From an uncultured Acidimicrobiales bacterium (lineage in GTDB: Bacteria > Actinomycetota > Acidimicrobiia > Acidimicrobiales > CADCSY01): DNA of 64,000 bases. How positions within the stretch are numbered: position 1 is the stretch's first letter; each line of letters starts with the position of its first letter. The DNA is taken from NCBI GenBank assembly GCA_902805555.1, contig CADCSY010000040.1, forward strand, positions 1-64,000, read 5' to 3'. Under the pieces are notes generated by a model that was not told the DNA's origin, ran no database searches, and saw nothing but the letters and a program-made list of their open reading frames with translations. The translations under genes were made by a program, and so were the position numbers. Of the stretch, positions 26,028-34,468 are shown piece by piece.

Positions 26028-26408
26028 GTGACCGACACGACGACCACCGACCCGACCACGACCGTGGACACGTACCTGGCCATGTGGAACGAGGAGGACC
26101 CGTCCCGCCGGGCCGAGCACATCAGCGCGGCGTGGGCCGACGACGGTCGCTACGCCGACCCGCTGCAGGAGGCCGAGGGCCACGCCGCCCTGAGCGAGAT
26201 GGTGGCCGGCATCCACCAGCAGCTGCCGGGCCACCGCTTCACCCGCACCAGCGGGATCGACGTCCACCACGACGAGCTGCGCTTCGGTTGGCAGCTCGCC
26301 GCTCCCGACGGCACCGTGGCGGTCGCCGGCGTCGACGTCGGTGCCGTGGCCGACGACGGGCGCCTCCGCCGGATCACCGGCTTCTTCGGGGCCCTCCCGG
26401 AGGGCTGA
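26028..26408 (+). CDS. NTF2/SnoaL-like fold protein
   Basis: 126 aa with a cone-shaped NTF2-like pattern: an N-terminal helix (VDTYLAMWNEEDPSRRAEHI), the strand-turn WADDGRYADPLQE, a second helix, then paired strands ending RRITGFFGALPEG. Such proteins bind small hydrophobic molecules or act as isomerases or cyclases; no function is fixed here. The GTG 26028 start has GAGGAGCG upstream. It is divergent from the XRE regulator. Its last 35 bases overlap the end of the convergent methyltransferase gene. Confidence 0.8.
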   Translation: MTDTTTTDPTTTVDTYLAMWNEEDPSRRAEHISAAWADDGRYADPLQEAEGHAALSEMVAGIHQQLPGHRFTRTSGIDVHHDELRFGWQLAAPDGTVAVAGVDVGAVADDGRLRRITGFFGALPEG

Positions 26409-27228
26409 CGCGGGTCCGGCCCGCTCGCCCCAGCGCGGAGAAGGCGATGGCCGCCGCCGCTGCGACGTTGAGCGAGTCCACCCCGGCGACCATCGGGATC
26501 CGGGCGAGGCGGTCGGCGGCGCCGAGCGCTCCGGCGGAGAGGCCGGGGCCCTCGGCGCCGAGCAACACCGCCAGCCGGGCGGGGTCCTCGGCCACCAGGT
26601 CGGCCAGTGGCGGCGCCGCCGGTGACGGGGTGCACGCCGCCACCGTCCACCCGCGCTCGACGAGGTCCTCGAGCGCCGCAGGCCAGGGGGAGAGGCGGGC
26701 GGTGGGCAGGGTCAGCGCCCAGCCCACGGACACCCGGATGCTGCGCCGGTAGAGCGGGTCGGCGCAGTCGGGGCTGAGCAGCAGCCCGTCGACGCCGAGG
26801 CCAACCGCGCTCCGGATCACGGCGCCGAGGTTCTCGTGGTCGTTCACGCCCTCGAGGACGCAGACGACCTCCGAGCGAGCCAGCACCTCGTCGGCTGCCA
26901 CGGGCTCCGGTCGCGCCGCCACCGCCAGCGCCCCACGGTGCAGGTCGAAGCCGACGATCCCCTCGATGACGTCGGGCTCGGCCACGTAGGTGGGGACGTC
27001 GTGACCCTCGAGGTCGTCCTCGAGCAGCCGGCGTCCGCGCGGGCTCACGAGGACCGAGCGGACGACGAGCCCGGACGAGAGCAGGCGCCGGATGGCGAGG
27101 TGGCCCTCGACCACCACGACGTCGCTCGCCCGCTCCCCCCGGCGCCTCAGGTCACGGTGGTCGTCGACCCGCGGGTCCCCCGCGTCCGTGAGACGGATCC
27201 AGGCAGGGTCCCCGCCCGGACGCGTCAG
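26374..27228 (-). CDS. SpoU/TrmH-family RNA 2'-O-methyltransferase
   Basis: About 284 aa. A short N-terminal substrate-binding domain (IRLTDAGDPRVDDHRDL) leads into the knotted SPOUT domain: motif 1 around NDHENLGAVIRSA, motif 2 LLGAEGPGL, motif 3 IPMVAGVDSLNVAAAAAI. It would methylate a ribose 2'-OH in tRNA or rRNA with S-adenosylmethionine. The start is unclear: no ATG, GTG or TTG lies between the upstream gene's stop and the conserved N-terminus. Options are CTG 27228, overlapping that stop as CTGA, or GTG 27291 inside the upstream gene. Coordinates use the CTG. Coupled translation is likely either way. Confidence 0.82.
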   Translation of the reverse strand: MTRPGGDPAWIRLTDAGDPRVDDHRDLRRRGERASDVVVVEGHLAIRRLLSSGLVVRSVLVSPRGRRLLEDDLEGHDVPTYVAEPDVIEGIVGFDLHRGALAVAARPEPVAADEVLARSEVVCVLEGVNDHENLGAVIRSAVGLGVDGLLLSPDCADPLYRRSIRVSVGWALTLPTARLSPWPAALEDLVERGWTVAACTPSPAAPPLADLVAEDPARLAVLLGAEGPGLSAGALGAADRLARIPMVAGVDSLNVAAAAAIAFSALGRAGRTRVSPPGGPRRSR

Positions 27229-27722
27229 CCGCCGGTCCAGGGCCTGGGCGGGAGCCCGTCGAGCTGCCTGGTGAACTCCTCGAGGTACCACCGCCGGTAG
27301 GCGAGGGCCTCGGGGGCGGTCGCCAGCGTGAGGAGCGCGTCGCCCTTGCGGCAGTGGGCGTCCGCCTCGTCGAGCATGGCGCCGAGGCGGACCGCCGCCG
27401 GACCTGCCTCGGGCGGCACGCGGAACACGAGGTCGACCGACGCCTCCCCGCGCTCCATGGCCTCGTCCAGCTCCCGCCCGGTCTCCTCGTTGTAGCCGGA
27501 GAACTGCTCCTCGAGCTCCTCCATGAGCGCCACCAGCCGCCGGGGGACGTCCGCTGCCTCGTCGTCGGCCTGCTGGGCGCGGATGAGCGTGAACTCGCGC
27601 CGCAGCTCGTCGGCGTGCTCGCTCGCATCCCGGTGGGTCGCCAGCGGGAGGCGCAGCAGGCGCACCTCGACGAGGTCGGCCCGTCGCCCGACCTCGACGT
27701 GGGGGACCTGGCCGCTGCTCAT
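27225..27722 (-). CDS. Hypothetical partner of the anti-sigma-type ATPase
   Basis: 165 aa, not assigned to a named family. It is rich in charged helices: RLLRLPLATHRDASEHADEL, an acidic coiled-coil-like middle (LEEQFSGYNEETGRELDEAM), and a C-terminal LAYRRWYLEEFTRQL. The start drawn is ATG 27722, overlapping the ATPase stop as ATGA. The same frame stays open far upstream and its codon pattern looks coding to about 27960, so the protein may start at GTG 27908 or be fused to the ATPase. From context it probably works with the ATPase in a stress or partner-switching circuit. Confidence 0.75.
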   Translation of the reverse strand: MSSGQVPHVEVGRRADLVEVRLLRLPLATHRDASEHADELRREFTLIRAQQADDEAADVPRRLVALMEELEEQFSGYNEETGRELDEAMERGEASVDLVFRVPPEAGPAAVRLGAMLDEADAHCRKGDALLTLATAPEALAYRRWYLEEFTRQLDGLPPRPWTGG

Positions 27723-28444
27723 GAGAGCACCACCTGCGACTGCGACTGCGGGTCGGGCGAGGGTGCCCCACCGTGCCGGGGCCGTGCCGGCCTGGCCCTC
27801 GAGCCGCAGGGGATCGCCACCGGCTGCTCCCGCCACGCCGCTCTCGACGAGCGGCACGTCCGGTGCCCCTCCGGCGGAGCCGGCCAGGTCGACGACCGGG
27901 CCCGCCACGGGCTCGACTGCCGCAGCGCCGACCCACCCGCCGACGATGAGGTCGGTGCAGCGGTGGTGCCCCCGGCGGCGGCCGTGTCGGCGCTCGTCGG
28001 CTGCACGTCGGGGGCCATGACCCGCAGGTCGCTGACGGCGTCGCTCGGTCGTGGCCGGTCGCTGGGCGCCTGCCCGACCTCGGCCCACACGACCTTGCCT
28101 GCGTCGGTCCGCTCCGCCCCCGAGAGCGTCGAGAGCGCCTCGACGAGCGGGAGCCCCCGCCCGGTCGCCGACTGGTCGGAGTAGTGCTTGCGCCGCGGCA
28201 TCCGCTGGCTCCCGTCGTGGACCTCGATCCGCAGGCACGCGCCGAGGCGCAGGACGACGACCGTGAAGCCGGTGACCGCGTGGAGCGTGGCGTTGGTGGC
28301 GAGCTCGCTCGTGATCACGAGGGCTGCGTCCACGACGTCGTCGTCGGCCCATCCCTCGACGGCGGCCAGGACGAGGTGGCGGGCGGTGCGGACGCTGGCG
28401 GGCTCCGCGACCAGGTCCCTCCGCACCAGCTCGACGCTGTCCAT
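27719..28444 (-). CDS. RsbW-like ATP-binding protein (HATPase, anti-sigma type)
   Basis: 241 aa. Residues 1-135 form a GHKL ATPase of the serine-kinase/anti-sigma type: the N-box is ITSELATNATLHA, the G1 region HDGSQ, the G2 region ATGRGLPLVEAL. Such proteins bind or phosphorylate anti-sigma-factor antagonists. The last 100 residues are Ser/Arg/Pro-rich (SSPWRARSSTWPAPPEGHRT) and look like a shadow frame; a frameshift or overlap with the partner gene is possible. ATG 28444 is chosen because TACGCT lies six bases upstream, giving a leaderless start. It is divergent from the DUF5709 gene. Confidence 0.8.
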   Translation of the reverse strand: MDSVELVRRDLVAEPASVRTARHLVLAAVEGWADDDVVDAALVITSELATNATLHAVTGFTVVVLRLGACLRIEVHDGSQRMPRRKHYSDQSATGRGLPLVEALSTLSGAERTDAGKVVWAEVGQAPSDRPRPSDAVSDLRVMAPDVQPTSADTAAAGGTTAAPTSSSAGGSALRQSSPWRARSSTWPAPPEGHRTCRSSRAAWREQPVAIPCGSRARPARPRHGGAPSPDPQSQSQVVLS

Positions 28445-28450
28445 GCCGTG

Positions 28451-28497
28451 AGCGTAGGGCCGGTCTCGTGCAACACCCACCCCACCCTGGGTAGGTG
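28451..28497. promoter_or_regulatory. Back-to-back leaderless promoters (ATPase / DUF5709)
   Basis: On the minus strand TACGCT (28456-28451) ends six bases before ATG 28444. On the plus strand TAGGTG (28492-28497) ends six bases before ATG 28504. Neither gene has a Shine-Dalgarno. The two promoters share a 59-base gap, so the two genes may be co-regulated. Confidence 0.5.
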
Positions 28498-28503
28498 GCG
28501 CCC

Positions 28504-28950
28504 ATGAGCGACGATCCAAACCTCTCCGAGCTGCTCGACGACGACAAGCTGCCCGACGAGTTCCCGCCGGAGCGCCCGCTGGGGGTGGAGGACCCGGGGG
28601 TGACGGCAGACCACGGCGCCATCGGTGACTCCCTGGCCGAGCGGGTGGCCCGCGAGGAGCCGGACGTGCTCGTCGAGCCCGCCGATGCAGGCTCGGTGGG
28701 CCACCTCGTGGAGCCCGACCTCGGGATCGCCGTCGACGACGAGGCCGACCTGGTGGCGTCGGCCGTCGACCAGGAGCTCGGGTCGATCGCCGAGGGCGAC
28801 CTCGTCGCCGGCGACCCCACGTTGCGGGACGTCGCCACCGAGCGGATCGACGACCGCTCGGCCGAGGAGCTCGCCGTCCACGTGGTGGACGACCCGCCGC
28901 TGCTCGAGGGCGACTCCTACCTGGACGACCCGATCGACCCCACCGCCTGA
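28504..28950 (+). CDS. DUF5709 family acidic protein
   Basis: 148 aa, strongly acidic, matching the actinobacterial DUF5709 pattern: an LLDDDKLPDEFPPERPLGVE region, DSLAERVAREEPD, then AVDQELGSIAEGDLVAGDPT and a C-terminal LLEGDSYLDDP. There is no signal peptide or membrane segment, and it is probably partly disordered. Function unknown. ATG 28504 is chosen over 28495 because of the TAGGTG box six bases before it. It is divergent from the ATPase gene and convergent with the acyl-CoA synthetase. Confidence 0.82.
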   Translation: MSDDPNLSELLDDDKLPDEFPPERPLGVEDPGVTADHGAIGDSLAERVAREEPDVLVEPADAGSVGHLVEPDLGIAVDDEADLVASAVDQELGSIAEGDLVAGDPTLRDVATERIDDRSAEELAVHVVDDPPLLEGDSYLDDPIDPTA

Positions 28951-28957
28951 GCCGGGG

Positions 28958-30508
28958 TCACGGTGCAGCGGGCCCGGCGGCCGCCCCGTGCGCTGCCCGC
29001 AGGTCCTTCTTGAGGATCTTGCCGGAGGCGCTGCGGGGGATCTCGGCCGTCCGGGTGTAGCCCCTCGGCAGCTTGTAGCTGGCGAGGTGCTCCCGGCAGA
29101 AGCTCGTCAGGGCGTCGTCGCCCACGTCGTCCCGGGTGGTCACGACCGCGTGCACCACCTCACCCCACTCGTCGGAGGGGACGCCGAACACGGCGGCGTC
29201 GGCGACCGCCGGGTGGGCCACGAGGACGGCTTCGATCTCGGCCGGGTACACGTTCATCCCGCCCGAGATGATCATGTCCCCCTTCCGGTCGCAGATGTAG
29301 AAGAACCCCTCGTCGTCCCGGTAGGCGATGTCGCCCACGGTGAGCCAGTCGCCCCGCTTGGACGCCTCGAACTTCGCCTCCGCCTTGTGGTACGTGTCGA
29401 ACGCCGACCGCGAGCGGACGTAGAGCTCGCCGGGCCGGTCGGTCTCGGTCACCTCCGTCCCGTCCTCGGCGAAGAGGGCGACGTCGACGAGCGGTGCGGC
29501 CCGACCGCAGCTGCCGGGCTTGCGCATCTGGTCCTCCGGGCGCAGCACGGTGTTCACCCCGAGCTCGGTGGAGCCGTACACCTCCCACAGGGAGGTGTTC
29601 CCGAACGCCTCCACGTAGCGGCGCTTCAGCGCGAACGGCCAGGGCGCCGCGTTCGCGACCATCCGCTGCATCGAGGAGTAGTCGTACCTGGCCCGCACCT
29701 CCTCCGGCAGGTCGACGACCCGGCGGATCGGGGTCGGAGCCGAGAAGGTGGTGGTGACGCGATGGCGGTCGACGAGGGCGAGCCACCCCTCGGCGTCGAA
29801 GTGGCGCTGGAGGACCACCGAGCCCCCCATCGTCTGCACGATGCCCATGAAGCCGAGCGGGCCGGAGTGGTAGAGCGGCCCCGTCGTCAGGTACACGTCG
29901 CCCACCTCGTAGCCGATGAGCTGCACGAGGGCGGCCCCGGTCTCGGCGTTCGTGCCCCCTCGTCGAAGGGCCCCCTTGGGCTTGCCGGTCGTGCCCGAGG
30001 TGTAGATCATCGAGCCACCGACGGGCCCGGGTCCGGGGACGACCTCGTCGTCGGGGGCGTCTGCGACGAGCGCCTCGAGGTGGGAGGCCCAGGAGGGGAC
30101 CTCCGTCGCGGTCGAGCGGTAGGCGACCCAGTGCCGCACCTTGGGGCAGCGGACCGGGCAGTCGGCCAGCTGCGCCGCCTGCTCGACGTCGAACAGCACG
30201 ACGACGGCGTCGGAGTCGTCGATGACGTACGCCGCCTCCTCGGGCGTCAGCCGGTAGTTCAGCGGCACCGACACGGCACCCGCCTTGCGGGTGGCGTTGA
30301 CGATGGCGACGACCTCGATCCCGTTCTGCCCGCACCACACCACCGGGTCCCCCGGCTGCAGCCCGAGGTCGACGAGGACGGCGGCGATCCGGTTCGCCTG
30401 CGCGTCGAGCTCGGCGAAGGTCCACCGGTCCTCGCCCTCCACCACCGCCAGGGCGTCCGGCTGGGCTGCGGCCCAGGTCGTGAGCACGTCGTTGGCAGGT
30501 GCGGCCAC
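28958..30508 (-). CDS. Acyl-CoA synthetase (AMP-forming)
   Basis: A 516-aa ANL-superfamily ligase. The P-loop is MIYTSGTTGKPKGA, the A5 motif YGSTELG, A7 YRDDEGFFYICDRKGD, and the catalytic C-terminal Lys is in SASGKILKKDL. It would adenylate and thioesterify a carboxylic acid; the substrate is unknown, and it is distinct from the ligase at 4928 in both N-terminus and specificity region. The start is GTG 30508 with GAGGGGG upstream and a TAGGCT box 29-35 bases away. It lies just downstream of, and in the same direction as, the Ppx/GppA gene, but 112 bases separate them. Confidence 0.9.
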   Translation of the reverse strand: MAAPANDVLTTWAAAQPDALAVVEGEDRWTFAELDAQANRIAAVLVDLGLQPGDPVVWCGQNGIEVVAIVNATRKAGAVSVPLNYRLTPEEAAYVIDDSDAVVVLFDVEQAAQLADCPVRCPKVRHWVAYRSTATEVPSWASHLEALVADAPDDEVVPGPGPVGGSMIYTSGTTGKPKGALRRGGTNAETGAALVQLIGYEVGDVYLTTGPLYHSGPLGFMGIVQTMGGSVVLQRHFDAEGWLALVDRHRVTTTFSAPTPIRRVVDLPEEVRARYDYSSMQRMVANAAPWPFALKRRYVEAFGNTSLWEVYGSTELGVNTVLRPEDQMRKPGSCGRAAPLVDVALFAEDGTEVTETDRPGELYVRSRSAFDTYHKAEAKFEASKRGDWLTVGDIAYRDDEGFFYICDRKGDMIISGGMNVYPAEIEAVLVAHPAVADAAVFGVPSDEWGEVVHAVVTTRDDVGDDALTSFCREHLASYKLPRGYTRTAEIPRSASGKILKKDLRAAHGAAAGPAAP

Positions 30509-30537
30509 GGTTCCCCCTCGTCACGCCGGTCGCCCGG

Positions 30538-30543
30538 AGCCTA
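30538..30543 (-). promoter_or_regulatory. Candidate -10 TAGGCT for the acyl-CoA synthetase
   Basis: TAGGCT on the minus strand lies 29 bases before GTG 30508. That leaves a short leader carrying the GAGGGGG Shine-Dalgarno. Confidence 0.4.
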
Positions 30544-30620
30544 CGCAGCACGGCCGGCGGCGCCGGTGCCGCCGTCGGGTCGAGCGTCCGAGGCGGCCGT
30601 TGGACGGGCCGGCGGCTGGC

Positions 30621-32246
30621 TCAGCCCACGAGCGTGACGTGCAGCCCGAGCGTCGACTCCAGCAGGTCCTTCCGCTCGTCGGCCATGTAGCGCTCGAGGC
30701 TGGCGTCGGCACCAGGGGCCACGTCGAGCACGAGCCGCAGCCCGTCGCCCACCACCTTGCAGCGGACCGACCGGACCGCCCTGGCGTGGGTGCGGTCGAG
30801 GGCGATGGCGACGCGCAGCAAGCCGGCGAGGGTCGCCACGAGCTGCTGGTCGCCCGGCGCGAGGAGGGCGAACTCGGGGTGCTTGGACTTGGGGGCGCTC
30901 TTGCGGTGGTAGCGGGCCACCTGGGCGATGAGCTCGACCTCGTGCTGGGTGAAGCCGGTGAGCCACTCGGAGTTCCGGATGACGTAGTAGCTGTGCTTGT
31001 GGTGGGAGTCGTGGGAGATCGACAGGCCCACGTTGTGGAGGAGCCCGGCGGCTTCGAGCAGCTCGCGCGCCGTCGCCGGCAGGAGGTGCCGGGGGGCGGT
31101 GCCGTCGAAGAGCTGGAGGGCGAGCGCGGTGGTGTGGTCGCCGTGCTCGGGCTCGGGGTCGAGGCGGTGCGCGAGGTGGACGACGCTGCGCCGCCGGATG
31201 TCGGTGAGGTGGTCGCGGGAGGGTCCCTCGCGCTTGTGGATGGCGTCGAGGATGAGGCCTTCCCGGAGGGCGAAGTCGGAGACCACGAGCTCGTCCACGC
31301 CGAGCTCGCCGAACACCTGCTCGAGCAGGATGGCGCCCCCGACGATGATGTCGGCCCGCTTGGCGTCGAGCCCCGGGACGGAGGCGAGGCGGTCCCGTGG
31401 GTTGCGGGCCGCTGCGACGGTCGACACCACCCCCTTCAGGTCGCGCCGGGTGAAGGCCACGTTGCTGAGGGTGCGGGCGGTGGACTCGCCCCGCGCCGCC
31501 TGGGCCATCTGGGCGATCGCCCCGATCGTGCCCGACGACCCGACGGCGACCTCGTAGCCGTGGCGGCGGACCTCCCGCACGACGGTGCTCAGCTGTGCCC
31601 GCACGTGCTTGCGGCAGGCGTCCACGGACCCGGAGGTGACCTTCCCGCCCGGGAAGAAGCGCTCGGTGAGACGGATGGCGCCGAGCTTCAGGCTCCGGGC
31701 CACGAGGATCGACTCGCCCAGGCCGACCAGGATCTCCGTGCTCCCGCCGCCGATGTCGACGAGGAGGAGCTGGCGGTCGTACACGGGGACCGCCTGCAGG
31801 ACGCCGAGGTGGATGAGGCGGGCCTCCTCGGGACCGCTGATGACGTCGACCTCCACGTCTGCCTCGGTGCGAGCCCGCTCGAGGAAGACCGAAGCGTTGG
31901 CGGCCTCCCGCACGGCGCTCGTGGCGACGGCGATCACGTCGGCATCCCAGGTCGTGGCCAGCCGCCGGAACCGGGTGAGCGCAGCGATGCCACGGTCCAT
32001 CGCGTCGTGGGCCAGCTCCTTCATGTCGCTCGAGCCCGACCCGAGGCGGACCACCTCCTTCTCGGAGGCGAGGACCTCGAAGCGGTGGTGGCGGGTCGGT
32101 CGGGCGACGAGGAGGTGCACGGAGTTGGTGCCGACGTCGATGGCCGCCAGGGCCCCGATCCCGGCAGCGTCCGACTCGCCCGTCGCGGTCGGGGACCCCC
32201 CGGACGTCGGTGTCGTCGCTGTCCCGGCTCGCTGCACGACGCCCAT
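30621..32246 (-). CDS. Ppx/GppA-family phosphatase
   Basis: 541 aa. The sugar-kinase/actin-like fold has phosphate-1 motif AAIDVGTNSVHLL near residue 36, phosphate-2 LLLVDIGGGSTEI, and adenosine-side GSSGTIGAIA. The C-terminal half is an HD-like helical domain with LLHNVGLSISHDSHHKHS. It would hydrolyse polyphosphate or the pppGpp gamma-phosphate; sequence alone does not separate the two. The first 30 residues are Thr/Ser/Gly-rich and probably disordered, so the start could lie later than ATG 32246. It is divergent from the 103-aa gene. Confidence 0.9.
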   Translation of the reverse strand: MGVVQRAGTATTPTSGGSPTATGESDAAGIGALAAIDVGTNSVHLLVARPTRHHRFEVLASEKEVVRLGSGSSDMKELAHDAMDRGIAALTRFRRLATTWDADVIAVATSAVREAANASVFLERARTEADVEVDVISGPEEARLIHLGVLQAVPVYDRQLLLVDIGGGSTEILVGLGESILVARSLKLGAIRLTERFFPGGKVTSGSVDACRKHVRAQLSTVVREVRRHGYEVAVGSSGTIGAIAQMAQAARGESTARTLSNVAFTRRDLKGVVSTVAAARNPRDRLASVPGLDAKRADIIVGGAILLEQVFGELGVDELVVSDFALREGLILDAIHKREGPSRDHLTDIRRRSVVHLAHRLDPEPEHGDHTTALALQLFDGTAPRHLLPATARELLEAAGLLHNVGLSISHDSHHKHSYYVIRNSEWLTGFTQHEVELIAQVARYHRKSAPKSKHPEFALLAPGDQQLVATLAGLLRVAIALDRTHARAVRSVRCKVVGDGLRLVLDVAPGADASLERYMADERKDLLESTLGLHVTLVG

Positions 32247-32326
32247 TGTGGCGGCGCGCGAGGCGGACGACGGTCAGCCTCGGGCGGGTACGGTGGTCCA
32301 CCTCCGAGGCGAAGGGAGCCGCTGCC

Positions 32327-32638
32327 GTGGCCATCCGAGCGAAGCTGACCACCCGGACCGAGGCGTCCCCGGCGACCCGGTCCGCGCAGGGTGGGGCACC
32401 CAAGCGGGAGCGGACCGAGGAGGAGAAGCAGGCCCACCGGGCCCGCATCGAGGCGGCGAAGGACGCGCTGAAGCGCTCGGTGGGGACGAAGGGGGAGCAC
32501 GTGGCCCCGGCCCGGGCCGCGCTCAAGGAGTACCTGCGCCACGTGAACGAGCCGGGTCAGCCCGACGACGAGCGGTTCAAGATCCTGCTCGAGGCGCCGT
32601 TCAAGGCCCCGCCCAAGCCGCGCGCCGAGCGCCGCTGA
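32327..32638 (+). CDS. Hypothetical 103-aa basic protein
   Basis: Not recognised. Two charged segments stand out: KRERTEEEKQAHRARIEAAK, a likely single long helix, and VAPARAALKEYLRHVNEPG. It ends in a Pro/Lys tail (PFKAPPKPRAERR). There is no signal or membrane segment. GTG 32327 is chosen because GGGAG lies eight bases upstream and TACGGT (32289-32294) could be its -10. It is divergent from Ppx/GppA. Confidence 0.65.
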   Translation: MAIRAKLTTRTEASPATRSAQGGAPKRERTEEEKQAHRARIEAAKDALKRSVGTKGEHVAPARAALKEYLRHVNEPGQPDDERFKILLEAPFKAPPKPRAERR

Positions 32639-32695
32639 AGACCGAGCTCGCAGAGCGCCCGTCTCCTCGAGACCGCACCTCCGACTGGACCCCAC

Positions 32696-33145
32696 ATGCC
32701 GCCGACACTGACCCGCTCGTCGCCCCCGCAGACCGCCACCGGCCCGGGCCGCACGGCGGCCGGGTGGGCGGTCGCAGGTGCGGCCGCCATGCTGGCGGCG
32801 GCCGTCGCCGGCGAGCTGCTCGACCCGCCCTCGACCGTCGACCTCGTGATCGCCAACGAGAGCGGACAGGAGGTGACCGTCGTCGTGGCCGGACGGGAGG
32901 GCGACCCGCAGCTCCCCGTCGCCACCGTGGACGTCGGCGAGGAGCGTCCCGTCGCCGAGGTGCTCGACCAGGGGCGCACCTGGCTCATCACCTTCCGGAG
33001 CGCCGGCGAGACCGCGGGCGAGCTCGAGGTGTCCCGGTCGGAGCTGGCGGAGCAGGGCTTCAGGATCGTCGTCCCCGCCACCGTGGGCGACGACGCCGGT
33101 CCCGGGCCGGCCCCGGCTGAGGCTCCGGAGGACGCCGAGGGCTGA
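32696..33145 (+). CDS. Hypothetical membrane-anchored protein
   Basis: 149 aa, not recognised. A hydrophobic segment (AAGWAVAGAAAMLAAAVAGE, residues 21-40) anchors or exports the protein. A beta-rich domain follows (VDLVIANESGQEVTVVVAG, then TWLITFRSAGE and ELEVSRSEL) and an acidic Pro/Ala tail. No lipobox Cys is present. The beta domain is probably extracellular; function unknown. ATG 32696 has no strong Shine-Dalgarno. It lies 57 bases after the 103-aa gene and may share its transcript. Confidence 0.65.
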   Translation: MPPTLTRSSPPQTATGPGRTAAGWAVAGAAAMLAAAVAGELLDPPSTVDLVIANESGQEVTVVVAGREGDPQLPVATVDVGEERPVAEVLDQGRTWLITFRSAGETAGELEVSRSELAEQGFRIVVPATVGDDAGPGPAPAEAPEDAEG

Positions 33146-33175
33146 TCCCCCCGGCGAGGCCTGCTGCCGGCGCGC

Positions 33176-34468
33176 TCAGCGGCCGGCCGGTGCGGCGGCG
33201 GCCACGAGCTGGCCGGCGCCCTCCTCCGCTTCGTCGTCGCTGCGCCCGCCGGCCGGTCGCACGAGGAACCACCAGCCGACCACGGCTGCGACGAGCGCGG
33301 CGCTCCCGCCGACGGCGAGTCCGACCCGGGGTCCTGCGTGCTCGCCGATGTAGCCGATGATCGGCCCGCCCACGGGCGTCGTGCCGAGGAACGCCACCGC
33401 CCACAGCGCCATCACCCGGCCCCGCAGCTCGGGTGCGGCGCGCAGCTGCAGCGTCGTGTTGCCGGTGGCGAGGACGTTGATGCTGGCGGCGCCCACGAGC
33501 ACGAGCACGACGACCTCGAGCCAGAGGAACGGGGCGAGGGCGGCGAGCAGGATCACCGAGCCGAACAGTGCGGCGGCCCGGACGAGGGCCGTGTGGCTCG
33601 GGGCCCCGGAGCGGCCGGCGGTCGCCAGCCCCCCGACCACCGCGCCGACGCCCATCGCCGAGGTGAGCGTGCCGTAGGTGCCGGCACCACCGCCGAAGGT
33701 CCGCTCGGCGACGAGGGGGAGGATCACCTGGAACTCGTAGGAGAGCGTCCCGATGATCGCCATCATGAGCAGCGGGATGAGCAGGTCGGGGGTCCTGCGC
33801 ACGTACCTGAAGCCCTCCCGCAGCTGGCCCTTGGCCCGCTCCTGGGTGGGCGCCGGGTTCAGGTCCCCCGTCCGCATCAGGAGGAGGGCGAGGATCACGG
33901 CGACGTAGCTGCAGGCGTTCAGCACGAAGCAGATCCCGATGCCGACGACGGCGATGAGGACGCCTGCGAGGGCGGGGCCGACGACCCGGGCAGCGTTGAC
34001 GACAACCGAGTTCAGCGTGATCGCGTTGGTCAGGTTGGCGGGACCGACCATCTCGAGCACGAAGGTCTGCCGGGCCGGGTTGTCGACGGCGGTGACGAGG
34101 CCGAACACCGCCGCCATGGCGAACACCATCCAGAGCTCGACCGTCCCGGTGATGACGAGGAGACCGAGCACCAGCGCCTGGGTCATGGCCACGGTCTGGG
34201 TGGCGAGGAGCAACCGGCGCTTGGGGAAGCGGTCGGCGATGACCCCGCCGAAGGGGCCGAACAGCAGGACGGGGAGGAACTGGAGCGCGATCACGAGCCC
34301 GAGGGCGGTGCCGCTGCCGGTGAGGCGCAGCACGAGCCAGGCCTGGGCCACGCTCTGCATCCAGGTCCCGCTGAGCGAGATCACCTGCCCGACGATGAAG
34401 ATGCGGTAGTTGCGGTTGCCGAGGGAGCGGAAGGTGCGTCGCAGCGTGTCGAGGGCGTGCAGCCTCAT
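33176..34468 (-). CDS. MFS exporter, EntS-like
   Basis: 430 aa with about 12 hydrophobic segments and the MFS_3 N-terminus FRSLGNRNYRIFIVGQVIS. The conserved loop-2 motif is FGPFGGVIADRFPKRRLL, close to the consensus G-x-x-x-D-R-x-x-R-R. Likely an efflux pump for a small hydrophobic compound or siderophore. The start ATG 34468 overlaps the MarR gene stop as ATGA, so the two form an operon and the regulator probably controls the pump. The C-terminal 30 residues are Ala/Gly/Glu-rich and cytoplasmic. Confidence 0.88.
   Translation of the reverse strand: MRLHALDTLRRTFRSLGNRNYRIFIVGQVISLSGTWMQSVAQAWLVLRLTGSGTALGLVIALQFLPVLLFGPFGGVIADRFPKRRLLLATQTVAMTQALVLGLLVITGTVELWMVFAMAAVFGLVTAVDNPARQTFVLEMVGPANLTNAITLNSVVVNAARVVGPALAGVLIAVVGIGICFVLNACSYVAVILALLLMRTGDLNPAPTQERAKGQLREGFRYVRRTPDLLIPLLMMAIIGTLSYEFQVILPLVAERTFGGGAGTYGTLTSAMGVGAVVGGLATAGRSGAPSHTALVRAAALFGSVILLAALAPFLWLEVVVLVLVGAASINVLATGNTTLQLRAAPELRGRVMALWAVAFLGTTPVGGPIIGYIGEHAGPRVGLAVGGSAALVAAVVGWWFLVRPAGGRSDDEAEEGAGQLVAAAAPAGR

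Noticed and set aside
28625-30637. 670-aa plus-strand ORF
   Set aside because: It is the reverse-complement shadow of the acyl-CoA synthetase, with low-complexity His/Arg/Val-rich translation and no domain signature.
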